From Chryseobacterium sp. R2A-55 (lineage in GTDB: Bacteria; Bacteroidota; Bacteroidia; Flavobacteriales; Weeksellaceae): DNA of 64,000 bases. The stretch is taken from positions 310,001 through 374,000 of the forward strand of contig NZ_JACBFP010000001.1 in NCBI RefSeq assembly GCF_021401085.1. The letters are read 5' to 3'. Position 1 is the first letter of the stretch; every line of letters starts with the position of its first letter. Under the pieces are notes generated by a model. The model did not search any database, had not been told where the DNA came from, and saw nothing but the letters and a program-made list of their open reading frames with translations. The position numbers and the translations under genes are program-made. Positions 9,831 to 17,093 of this stretch are shown here, in pieces.

Positions 9831-11501
9831 ATGTGCGGAATAGTATGTCTTTTGGATGCAAAACAGAAAACGGAAACTTTAAGACCTCAAATCCTGGAAA
9901 TGTCTAAAAAAATTCGACACCGGGGTCCGGACTGGAGTGGGATTTTCCACAATGAAAAAGTAATCTTCTCCCACGAGAGATTGGCAATTGTGGACCCAAC
10001 TTCGGGTAAACAACCGTTATTCACCAAAGACGGAAAAGTGGTTTTGGCGGTCAATGGTGAGATTTACAACCATCAGGAACTGAGAAAGGAATTCCAGGAT
10101 GATGAGTTTTTGACCCATTCCGATTGCGAGGTGATTCTTGCACTATACCGAAAATACGGAAAAAATTTCCTTGAAAAACTTAATGGAATTTTCGCGTTTG
10201 CGCTTTATGATATTGAAAATGATGTTTATCTGATCGGTCGCGACCACATGGGAATTTGTCCGCTATACCAAGGTTGGGACAAAAATGGAAACTATTATGT
10301 TGCTTCCGAATTAAAAGCTTTGGAGGGAATTTGCAAAACCATAGAGTGCTTTCTTCCCGGACATTTTATTTACAGCAAAGATGGTCAGGAAATGCAGAGA
10401 TGGTACCACAGAGACTGGGAGGATTTTGAAAAAGTGAAAGACCACGAAACCCAGATTTCGGCCATCAGAAAAGGTTTAGAAGATGCGGTTCACCGCCAGT
10501 TGATGAGCGATGTGCCATATGGCGTTTTACTTTCAGGCGGCTTGGATTCTTCGATTATCGCAGCAGTTACCGCAAAATATGCTCGAAACAGAATTGAAAG
10601 CGGCGACACTCAGGAAGCGTGGTATCCCAGACTTCACAGCTTTGCGGTAGGTTTGGAAGGTTCACCGGATTTGGTAGCTGCGCAGAAAGCGGCGGATCAT
10701 ATCGGAACCATCCACCACGAAATCCATTTTACGGTGCAGGAAGGTTTAGACGCGGTGAAAGACGTAATCTATCACCTGGAAACTTATGACGTAACCACTG
10801 TTCGCGCTTCCACACCGATGTATTTATTGGCAAGAGTCATCAGATCAATGGGAATCAAAATGGTTCTATCAGGCGAAGGCAGTGATGAGCTTTTCGGAGG
10901 CTACCTCTATTTCCACAGAGCACCGAATGCAGAAGAATTCCACAAAGAAACCTTGAGGAAACTTGAGAAACTGCATCTTTATGATTGTTTAAGGGCAAAT
11001 AAGGCATTGATGAGTTGGGGAGTTGAAGGCAGGGTTCCGTTCCTGGACAAAGAATTCGTAGATGTGGCAATGACCATTAATCCGAATGATAAAATGGTTG
11101 ACAAAACACAAGGGAAAATGGAAAAATGGGTGCTGAGAAAAGCATTTGAGGATTTGTTGCCCGAATCCATTCTATGGAGACAGAAAGAGCAGTTTTCCGA
11201 CGGTGTTGGTTATTCCTGGATTGATTCCTTGAAGGCAAAAGCGGAGGATGAAATTTCTGACGAGATGATGGAAAACGCAAGACTCCTCTTCCCACTGAAT
11301 ACCCCTCAAAACAAAGAAGAATACCGATACAGAAGGATCTTCGAAGAATTTTTTCCAAGTGAAACTGCTGCGGCGACCGTTCCTTCTGTTCCTTCCGTCG
11401 CTTGTTCTACTCCGATCGCTTTGGAATGGGATGAAGCCTTCAAAAAAATGAATGATCCAAGCGGAAGAGCGGTGGTTTCTGTGCATGAGGACAGTTATTA
11501 A
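9831..11501 (+). CDS. asnB: Asparagine synthase B, glutamine-hydrolysing
   Basis: 556 residues, matching E. coli AsnB length. Cys2 (MCGIVCLLD) is the class II glutaminase nucleophile; RHRGPD, NGEIYNH and GRDHMGICPLY are further glutaminase and interdomain motifs. The synthetase domain starts near residue 210 and has the PP-loop LLSGGLDSSI around residue 235, followed by LSGEGSDELFGGY. It makes asparagine from aspartate, ATP and glutamine in the cytoplasm. Monocistronic: the 346-bp upstream gap carries a 20-bp palindrome, and a strong terminator follows. The C-terminus has an Ala/Val/Pro-rich stretch (TAAATVPSVPSVA) before the last 30 residues. Confidence 0.97.
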   Translation: MCGIVCLLDAKQKTETLRPQILEMSKKIRHRGPDWSGIFHNEKVIFSHERLAIVDPTSGKQPLFTKDGKVVLAVNGEIYNHQELRKEFQDDEFLTHSDCEVILALYRKYGKNFLEKLNGIFAFALYDIENDVYLIGRDHMGICPLYQGWDKNGNYYVASELKALEGICKTIECFLPGHFIYSKDGQEMQRWYHRDWEDFEKVKDHETQISAIRKGLEDAVHRQLMSDVPYGVLLSGGLDSSIIAAVTAKYARNRIESGDTQEAWYPRLHSFAVGLEGSPDLVAAQKAADHIGTIHHEIHFTVQEGLDAVKDVIYHLETYDVTTVRASTPMYLLARVIRSMGIKMVLSGEGSDELFGGYLYFHRAPNAEEFHKETLRKLEKLHLYDCLRANKALMSWGVEGRVPFLDKEFVDVAMTINPNDKMVDKTQGKMEKWVLRKAFEDLLPESILWRQKEQFSDGVGYSWIDSLKAKAEDEISDEMMENARLLFPLNTPQNKEEYRYRRIFEEFFPSETAAATVPSVPSVACSTPIALEWDEAFKKMNDPSGRAVVSVHEDSY

Positions 11502-11537
11502 AGAGCCAAGTAAAAAGAACCAAGAGCCAAGTAAAAA
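11501..11537 (+). repeat. Direct repeat AAGAGCCAAGTAAAAA, two copies
   Basis: A 16-bp sequence occurs at 11501-11516 and again at 11522-11537, a 21-bp period. The first copy begins on the last base of the asnB stop codon. A related degenerate copy abuts the stop codon of the TolC gene on the other strand (15250-15280). Confidence 0.8.
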
Positions 11538-11570
11538 TCCTGCGATTATTTTTTCGCAGGATTTTTTTCC
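11535..11570 (+). terminator. Terminator of asnB
   Basis: A perfect 11-bp stem, AAATCCTGCGA at 11535-11545 with its complement at 11554-11564, is followed by a T run. Classical intrinsic terminator. Confidence 0.92.
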
Positions 11571-11621
11571 AAAATTTTTGCGATTTACAAAAGCATATTG
11601 CAGATCGACGAAAGCCGACAG

Positions 11622-12182
11622 CTAAATTTCGCTACGAATTCTACTCAATGTTTCCTGCGAAATTCCCAGGTAAGTTGCAATCATTCCTAAAGGTGCTCGA
11701 AGAATGATGTTGGGATTCTCTTCTAGAAGTTGGGCATATTTTTCCTTCGCGGTCATATATTGTAGCGAGTTGATTCTTTTCGCCATTTGCGACATCAGAT
11801 TTCCGAGGATGAAACGGCTGAAATTGGCTGAAGTCAAAGAAACGGAACACAATGCTTCCAATTTGTCGTAATGGCAGAAAGTGATGGTGCTTTCTTCTAA
11901 AGTCTCAATATTGTAACGCGTTGGTTCTGCTGTGAAAATAGTGTCGAGGTTGGCAAATGTTTTTCCGTCGGAAAAAAAATTGGTCGTGATGTCTTTTCCT
12001 TTTTCGTAATAAAACATTCTTGCCAAACCTTCTTCCATAAAAAAAACGGTGCGGTTAAAGGTATTTTGTTTGCTCAACAATTCACCTTTTGCGAACACTT
12101 TGGTTTCGGTTTCTTTGCGGAAAAAGTTTTCGGTTTCGGCGTCGGTTTTTATATATTTGGAAAGGGCTTCGAGAAGTTTCAA
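11622..12182 (-). CDS. Crp/Fnr family transcriptional regulator
   Basis: 186 residues. A cyclic-nucleotide-binding-type beta barrel (about 10-125, including VFFMEEGLARMFYYEKGK) is followed by a short C-terminal helix-turn-helix with APLGMIATYLGISQETLSRIR. The compact size and the TYLGISQETLSR recognition helix are typical of Bacteroidota members, whose ligand is usually unknown; cAMP-contact residues are not obvious. The start is TTG at 12182: no ATG occurs before residue 49, the domain needs this N-terminus, and a promoter is placed just upstream. It is the last gene leftward of the export operon but has its own promoter. Confidence 0.88.
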   Translation of the reverse strand: MKLLEALSKYIKTDAETENFFRKETETKVFAKGELLSKQNTFNRTVFFMEEGLARMFYYEKGKDITTNFFSDGKTFANLDTIFTAEPTRYNIETLEESTITFCHYDKLEALCSVSLTSANFSRFILGNLMSQMAKRINSLQYMTAKEKYAQLLEENPNIILRAPLGMIATYLGISQETLSRIRSEI

Positions 12183-12197
12183 TGGGTTGCTTTTTTA

Positions 12198-12230
12198 CAA
12201 AAATAGGGTTTTATTATTTCTACCGCAAAA
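12198..12230 (-). promoter_or_regulatory. Promoter of the Crp/Fnr regulator gene
   Basis: On the minus strand TTTTG (12230-12226), 20 bases, then TATTTTTG (12205-12198). Predicted transcript start lies about 10 nt before the TTG start codon, supporting that start. Confidence 0.65.
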
Positions 12231-12285
12231 GTCACAAAAGTTTTGCTAGACGATTCTTTAAAGTGAAAATAAGCAAGTGTAAAAA

Positions 12286-12455
12286 GTTGCAGAGCGACGA
12301 GATATTGTTAGAAAGACACATTTTTGAAGATAGCGGAGCGCCGAAGGTGCGACATCTTGGTTCTAAATTTTTATTCCCAGAAATTCACGAATTTTCATTT
12401 TTATGGATGGGTGCTACGATTGCGTGGTATTACGGACCAGCGATTAATTAATACT
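12286..12455. repeat. Probable dispersed intergenic repeat
   Basis: The gap between 12183 and 12745 has no credible gene. Its left half holds phrases such as GCAGAGCGACGAGATATTG, GCGCCGAAGGTGCGACAT and GGTGCTACGATTGCG. These resemble the short gene-poor repeats with alternating GCGCCGnAGGTGCG-type motifs that recur between genes in many Flavobacteriia. Recognition is from memory of that style of repeat; only one copy is visible here. Confidence 0.45.
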
Positions 12456-12570
12456 TTTTCTATTTTTTTAATGGAATCGTTTGAACCTCGCGTACTCGGT
12501 TTGCTATGGAAATCCTTTCTGTTTTTTTAGAATGGGAAAAGGTGCGAAAAAAACAAAAAGATAGCAATGC

Positions 12571-12650
12571 TTCGACTTCGCTCAGCACAAACTCCAAGCG
12601 CGGTCCCGACAAAAAATGGCGTTGGGATTGGTTGGGATTTTTTATCGGGA
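12571..12650. repeat. TTCGACTTCGCTCAGC motif and adjacent long hairpin
   Basis: TTCGACTTCGCTCAGC at 12571-12586 is a phrase that recurs in Bacteroidota intergenic DNA. It is followed by a 13-bp inverted repeat with one mismatch (12604-12616 with 12638-12650). No ORF or known RNA is evident, so a repeat element is the simplest reading. Confidence 0.4.
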
Positions 12651-12663
12651 TGGCCCATAACTT

Positions 12664-12696
12664 TGAAGAAAAAGAACGCCCGAAATAATTCGGACG
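12664..12696 (-). terminator. Terminator of the TolC-HlyD-permease operon
   Basis: On the minus strand an 8-bp stem with one wobble pair (arms 12696-12689 and 12684-12677) is followed by a T-rich stretch. It lies 50 bp after the permease stop codon. Confidence 0.8.
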
Positions 12697-12745
12697 CTCC
12701 CAACAAACAAACAGTAAATGAAAACTGTTCTAACATTAAAATAAA

Positions 12746-13957
12746 CTATGTTGCTGCAGTGATGGCGGTTTCTTCTTCCCCGGTTTCTTCGTTGATGCGG
12801 TATTTTTTGAAGAGGAAATGGATTTTGATTTTTAAGGCAATCCAAGCCAAAATGAAGTAAATCCAACCCAAAATAAAAAGGTGCAGGAAGTATTTTTTCG
12901 TGAGGAAATCGGAACCTTTTTGCACGAGCATGATTTTGAGCGCCTCCAAATACGGCGTTAATGGAATAATTGCGGTGAAATTCCTGATAAATTCGGGCAT
13001 TGCGGAAGTGGGCCACGTAAATCCGCTGATGATGAACGCGGGAGATGCGATGACCATTAAAATCTGTGTGGCTTTGAGTGCATCGGGAATGAGGATGCTG
13101 ACCAAAACCCCCAAATTGGTTGCCGAAACCACGAATATGGCAGTGACGAGGAAAAAATTCCAAACGTTTTCGGGCACCGGAATTTTGAAATACAGACTGC
13201 ACAAATAGAAAAACAGGATGTTGAAATTGGCGAAAATCCAAACGGGAAGACATTTGATTGCCATTACCAAAACGGCGTATTTTTGTTTTCCGGCGAAATC
13301 TCTGATGAAAGATTCTCTTTTAAATTCTTCGGAAAATGAAACCGCCATTGCGAGTAAAATCACCTGTTGCAAAACCACAGCCATCATTGCAGGCCACATA
13401 AAAACCAAGTAATTACTCGTGGTGTTGAAGAGCGTGATGTAGTTGGTTTTCAGCGGTTCGTATTGGGTTTTGGCGATCTCAGCGTTCATTCCTTTTTTTT
13501 GTAATGCCTTCATTTCGGCTCCTGCGGAAAATGTTCCCAAAGTGAGTTGCAATGCTTTTGTGGCGAAATTTGCGGTCAAAACATTGGAAGTGTTGACATA
13601 AACATTGATTTCGGGATATTTTTTTTGGAGCATCATTGCTTCAAATCTTTCGGGTATGATGACGACTGCGGATGCTTCGGTTTTGATGACCTCATCTTTT
13701 AGATTGGAGGGTTCATCAATGTAGTTCAGCACGTTAATGGTTTTATTGTCTTGAAGCATTTCCACAATTTGGTTGGACATCGCGGAGTTATCGTGATTGA
13801 TGACGATGACGGGAATGTTTTCTACTTTTCCTTTTTGGTAGGTAAAACCGATAAGTAAAGCGTAGAAAATCGGCGCGACAAAAAAGACAGAAATCAATGT
13901 CTTGTTGGTGAAGAACAGTTTGAATTCGCGTTTTAGTAAATATCTTAGTTGTTTCAT
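12746..13957 (-). CDS. ABC-2 type transporter permease
   Basis: 403 residues with the ABC2_membrane_3 layout: a cytoplasmic N-terminus KQLRYLLKREFKLFF, a first transmembrane helix (about 20-40), a large extracytoplasmic loop (about 45-190), then five helices to about residue 375. This is the YbhS/YbhR/YhhJ type that exports drugs or other small molecules with a membrane-fusion protein and an outer-membrane channel. It follows hlyD and tolC on the same strand. The usual second permease and the ATPase are missing here: the next gene leftward is a Crp regulator. The ATPase must be encoded elsewhere or the system is incomplete. Confidence 0.9.
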   Translation of the reverse strand: MKQLRYLLKREFKLFFTNKTLISVFFVAPIFYALLIGFTYQKGKVENIPVIVINHDNSAMSNQIVEMLQDNKTINVLNYIDEPSNLKDEVIKTEASAVVIIPERFEAMMLQKKYPEINVYVNTSNVLTANFATKALQLTLGTFSAGAEMKALQKKGMNAEIAKTQYEPLKTNYITLFNTTSNYLVFMWPAMMAVVLQQVILLAMAVSFSEEFKRESFIRDFAGKQKYAVLVMAIKCLPVWIFANFNILFFYLCSLYFKIPVPENVWNFFLVTAIFVVSATNLGVLVSILIPDALKATQILMVIASPAFIISGFTWPTSAMPEFIRNFTAIIPLTPYLEALKIMLVQKGSDFLTKKYFLHLFILGWIYFILAWIALKIKIHFLFKKYRINEETGEEETAITAAT

Positions 13958-14011
13958 TAGTTTAGATTTTAGCTGTCAGATTTCAGATATCAGACTTTTG
14001 ACTGCATTTTT

Positions 14012-14168
14012 TTAACCCCGAAAGGCACAACAGTTTTTTTTCACATTAGAGATGGAACTGAATGGGCTTTAGAAGTTCACAAAGTGAAAATCGAAGATTT
14101 TCAGAACTTTTGTGCGCTATTCCACAGCATTTATATCACTTTCATCTTTTGTGACTTTTGTGGTTTAA
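14012..14168. repeat. Diverged palindromic element between permease and hlyD
   Basis: The 214-bp gap between the permease and HlyD genes has related ends in opposite orientation. The left end reads TTAACCCCGAAAGGCACAA; the right end, read on the minus strand, is TTAAACCACAAAAGTCACAA. A copy of GCAAAAGTCACAAAAG also lies at 12225-12240. This looks like an old miniature palindromic element. Confidence 0.5.
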
Positions 14169-14171
14169 TAA

Positions 14172-15128
14172 CTATTTTAAGGTCACATTTGAGTTTACCA
14201 AAATATTGTCTGCCAAAGTCTGGTTTTCGGGAACGACTTTGATTTCGTAAACCGCTTCTTCCGGTTGATAATCGGGGAAAGCAGTGGTGATATCGGCATA
14301 TCTCGTCAACTGTTTGATGGAAACAATTTTTCCTGCGATTTCTTTTTTGTTGTAATTCACCATCATTTTCACTGGCATTCCTTTTTGATAATTCGCAATT
14401 TTACTTTCCGGAATGGTGAAACGGAAATAAGATGTTTGCGGAATGTAGCCCGAAAACAGCGGATAACCTGCAGTTGCGAGTTCACCTTTGTTGAGGGAAA
14501 TGGTTTCAATTTCCATATCGTTGGTTGCGATGATGTATCTTTCGGAATACGCCACATTCGCTTCCTGAAGCGCGCCCATCGCTTGATTTTGCTGACCTTG
14601 AGCCATTTCGATTTTTTCAAAACGGGTTCCTTTTTCCACGTCGTTCAATTCTGCGTTTACCGCATCCAATTGTGCTTTTGCACCTTGATATTTCGCAAAA
14701 TATTCATCATAATTTTGTGGCGAAAGCAATGAGTCGCGGTACATATTTTTTGCTCTGCTAAAGGATTTTTGGGCGTATTGATATTGTTCTTGCAAACCTT
14801 TTTGTTTGGCTTTCAATTGGCGAAGTTGGTCGGCTGTTGCGCCATTTTTTGCCATTTGCGCTTGTGCTTTTGCGGATTTTACGGCTCCTATTGCCTGTGA
14901 GATTTTTGCGGAAACTTCGGGAACATCCAATTTTGCGAGCGTGTCTCCTGCTTTTACCGCTTGTCCTTCTTCAACGTAAATTTCTAAAATTCTGCCCGTA
15001 ACTTTTGGGGCGAATGAAACGGTTTCTTTTTTGGCTTTTCCGTCAATAGGTTTTTCGGAAGCGGGTTCTTTACAGGCAACAACCGTGAAAACAGTTGCGA
15101 GAGATAAAGTTTTTAATAAAGTATTCAT
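14172..15128 (-). CDS. HlyD-family membrane fusion lipoprotein
   Basis: 318 residues. An N-terminal lipoprotein signal with lipobox VVAC (Cys19) would anchor it in a membrane, and is followed by an acidic/basic linker. The biotinyl-lipoyl half-motif KVTGRILEIYVEEGQAVKAG (about 42-61) leads into an alpha-helical hairpin (about 80-185, AKAQAQMAKNGATADQLRQL onwards), then the second lipoyl half and beta-barrel. It would bridge an inner-membrane pump to TolC across the periplasm. It lies between tolC and the ABC permease. It could also serve the divergent DHA2 exporter, as EmrA does for EmrB, but the lipoprotein signal favours the ABC-type partner. Confidence 0.9.
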   Translation of the reverse strand: MNTLLKTLSLATVFTVVACKEPASEKPIDGKAKKETVSFAPKVTGRILEIYVEEGQAVKAGDTLAKLDVPEVSAKISQAIGAVKSAKAQAQMAKNGATADQLRQLKAKQKGLQEQYQYAQKSFSRAKNMYRDSLLSPQNYDEYFAKYQGAKAQLDAVNAELNDVEKGTRFEKIEMAQGQQNQAMGALQEANVAYSERYIIATNDMEIETISLNKGELATAGYPLFSGYIPQTSYFRFTIPESKIANYQKGMPVKMMVNYNKKEIAGKIVSIKQLTRYADITTAFPDYQPEEAVYEIKVVPENQTLADNILVNSNVTLK

Positions 15129-15172
15129 TTTAAAGTTTGTTTGTTTGATATAATTTGAAATAGTTTGAATTT

Positions 15173-15199
15173 GTTTCAGGTTTCAGGTTTCAGGTTCAA
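15173..15199. repeat. Short tandem TTTCAGG tract
   Basis: About four copies of a 7-bp unit related to TTTCAGG lie in the 150-bp hlyD-tolC gap. Similar low-complexity phrases lie near 13965-13995 and 33290-33310. Confidence 0.6.
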
Positions 15200-15249
15200 A
15201 GATTAAAAAATTCACTGTTGACAGCGAACCGAATTCACCATGCACTTTT

Positions 15250-15280
15250 CTTGGCTCCTGGCTCTTTTTAATTGGCTCTT
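15250..15280 (-). repeat. Degenerate GAGCCAAG-type repeat at the tolC stop codon
   Basis: On the minus strand AAGAGCCAATTAAAAAG continues into GAGCCAGGAGCCAAG. The block begins inside the TAA stop codon of the TolC gene. It is the same family as the repeat at 11501-11537 after asnB. Confidence 0.65.
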
Positions 15281-16679
15281 ATAACTCTTCTATATGTAAG
15301 TTTTGCGTCGATTTCATCAATTCCACCGCGCTTCTTCGTTGGTTGAAAACGGCGGTTTGATAATCCAACTCGGCGGTTTCCAAATCGTTTTCGGCTTCGA
15401 TTAATTGGGAAGATTTGATAGTTCCGTAACGGAATTCTTTTTCAGCTTGAGTTAATGCCAATTTTGCGATTTGTCGTGCTTTTGCTTTGGTTGCGATTTG
15501 CGAATTGGCGATGTCGTAGTTGGTTTGATTGTTGGCTAAATTCAGGGCTAATTTGTCTATAGCATCGGATTTTTTACTTTGCAAAATTTCCTTGTCGATT
15601 TTCGCTTTTTCAACGGCAGACTTTCCTTCTTTACCATCAAAAATTTCCCATTTAAAGCCAATTCCGATTTGGAACATAGGTAAAATATTGATGTCTTTCG
15701 GTGCCCAATTCAATTTTTTTGGAATGAAGGGAGCAATATTTTCCGAGGAAGTAATGTGGTTATCATACAATCCGAAATAGGACAAAGAACTCACCGCCTG
15801 AACTTTTGGTTGCCACCACTGATTCTCGGCTTTCATCTTGAATTCCGATGCTTTGATACCGTGTTCCAATGCTTGAATTTCAGCGCGGTTTTCTACATTT
15901 TTATTTAAAACTTCGTATTGAATCGGAACCAATTCAGGATTAATTTGTGCAATTTTTTCGCGTTCTAAACCTGTAAGAATTTGAAGTTGCGTGATAAGCA
16001 ATTCCTTTTTTCCTTCATATTCCACCATTTTGGAGTCTAAATTTGCTTGAGCCAATTCAATTTTTTTGTGGTCGTAAGGAGTGATTAATCCGTAACCTAA
16101 AGCTTTATCCGCTGTTTTTTTGTTGATGTCCAAACGTTTTTTGGATTCGTCTAAAACTTTTTTCGATTCGTGAACAAGAGCAAATTGGTCGTATGCTTTT
16201 GAAATTTCCGTGATGACCTCATCTCTCGTTTTTTGCATCAAAGCGGTTTCTGAAAGTTTCTTTTCATTCAATGCCTGATTTAAATATTTTACTTTTCCGC
16301 CTGAATAAAGCAAAACACTCGCTTCTGCTTTTGCACTTCCCGAAAATCCGGAAATATTGTAATTGTTTTTCTGTTCGGTAATTGTCATTCCGGGAAAAAC
16401 GGGCGGAACTTTCGGAATTGAAATTTCAGGTGAAGTTAAATGAGCGGTCGTATTCATATAACCAAACTTGCCACTGATTTCCAATTTTGGAAGAAAAATG
16501 TCTTTTAATTTTTCTTGGTCGAGTTCGGTGTATTTGGTTTCTAATTTTTGCTGTTCCAACAAATGATTTTTTGCAAGACCTGCATTGATGAGTTCCTGCA
16601 AATCGGGAGCAGACTGCGCCGAGAAAATCAAGGGCAGAAAAACCAGAATTTTGCTAAAGTTATTTTTAAAAGTATTCAT
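15279..16679 (-). CDS. TolC-family outer membrane efflux protein
   Basis: 466 residues from the ATG at 16679, with a signal peptide ending IFSAQSAP. Two repeated coiled-coil/beta modules are visible: the first helical repeat around 30-215, the second around 250-455 (with YGTIKSSQLIEAENDLETAELDYQ-like heptads near the end). This is the trimeric outer-membrane channel of an export system; the gene order tolC-hlyD-permease places it first in the operon. A further 20 in-frame codons upstream (to 16739) contain a basic non-signal stretch and are rejected. The 414-bp region upstream, shared with the divergent exporter, contains a palindromic element. Confidence 0.9.
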   Translation of the reverse strand: MNTFKNNFSKILVFLPLIFSAQSAPDLQELINAGLAKNHLLEQQKLETKYTELDQEKLKDIFLPKLEISGKFGYMNTTAHLTSPEISIPKVPPVFPGMTITEQKNNYNISGFSGSAKAEASVLLYSGGKVKYLNQALNEKKLSETALMQKTRDEVITEISKAYDQFALVHESKKVLDESKKRLDINKKTADKALGYGLITPYDHKKIELAQANLDSKMVEYEGKKELLITQLQILTGLEREKIAQINPELVPIQYEVLNKNVENRAEIQALEHGIKASEFKMKAENQWWQPKVQAVSSLSYFGLYDNHITSSENIAPFIPKKLNWAPKDINILPMFQIGIGFKWEIFDGKEGKSAVEKAKIDKEILQSKKSDAIDKLALNLANNQTNYDIANSQIATKAKARQIAKLALTQAEKEFRYGTIKSSQLIEAENDLETAELDYQTAVFNQRRSAVELMKSTQNLHIEEL

Positions 16680-16767
16680 TTCTTTTGTTTGTTTTGACGG
16701 TGCAAAGTTCCGACGACGAGAAAAGAATTCCTTTGACATTTGTCAAAAAGTTAAATTAAATTATTAA

Positions 16768-16983
16768 AACGCAATGACGCAAAGAATTTCTTCAGTTTAT
16801 TCTGCATAAATGTTCGCAACGGCGTTTCACTCAGCAAAGCAAAGTTGCTTAAAAGTATTGTCAAGCATGTTTTTGTGTTTTTAAAAAAAAAGTAAAACTT
16901 CGAAGGTTTCCAATTGCTAAATGAAACGCCTTTGCTTCTTATTCAGGAAGTTCTTAATTCCATTTTCATTGCGTCATTGCGTT
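16768..16983. repeat. MITE-like palindromic element between two efflux genes
   Basis: The ends are a perfect 15-bp inverted repeat, AACGCAATGACGCAA at 16768-16782 and its complement at 16969-16983. Further in, 16817-16837 and 16914-16934 are inverted copies matching at 18 of 21 positions (core GGCGTTTCA). No ORF lies inside. The element fills much of the 414-bp divergent region and so may carry or disrupt promoters. Confidence 0.75.
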
Positions 16984-17093
16984 AAACATTACAATTCATT
17001 GATACTTCTTGGTTGATTTTGTCGGAATTTTTTTCAACTATTTTTCGTAATTTGGACATACCATTTAGGTTCACTTTTTGTTCCACAGATTTC

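Noticed and set aside
12183-12745. Several overlapping ORFs of 60-120 codons
   Set aside because: They overlap one another on both strands, have shadow-like composition, and lie over repeat-type sequence.
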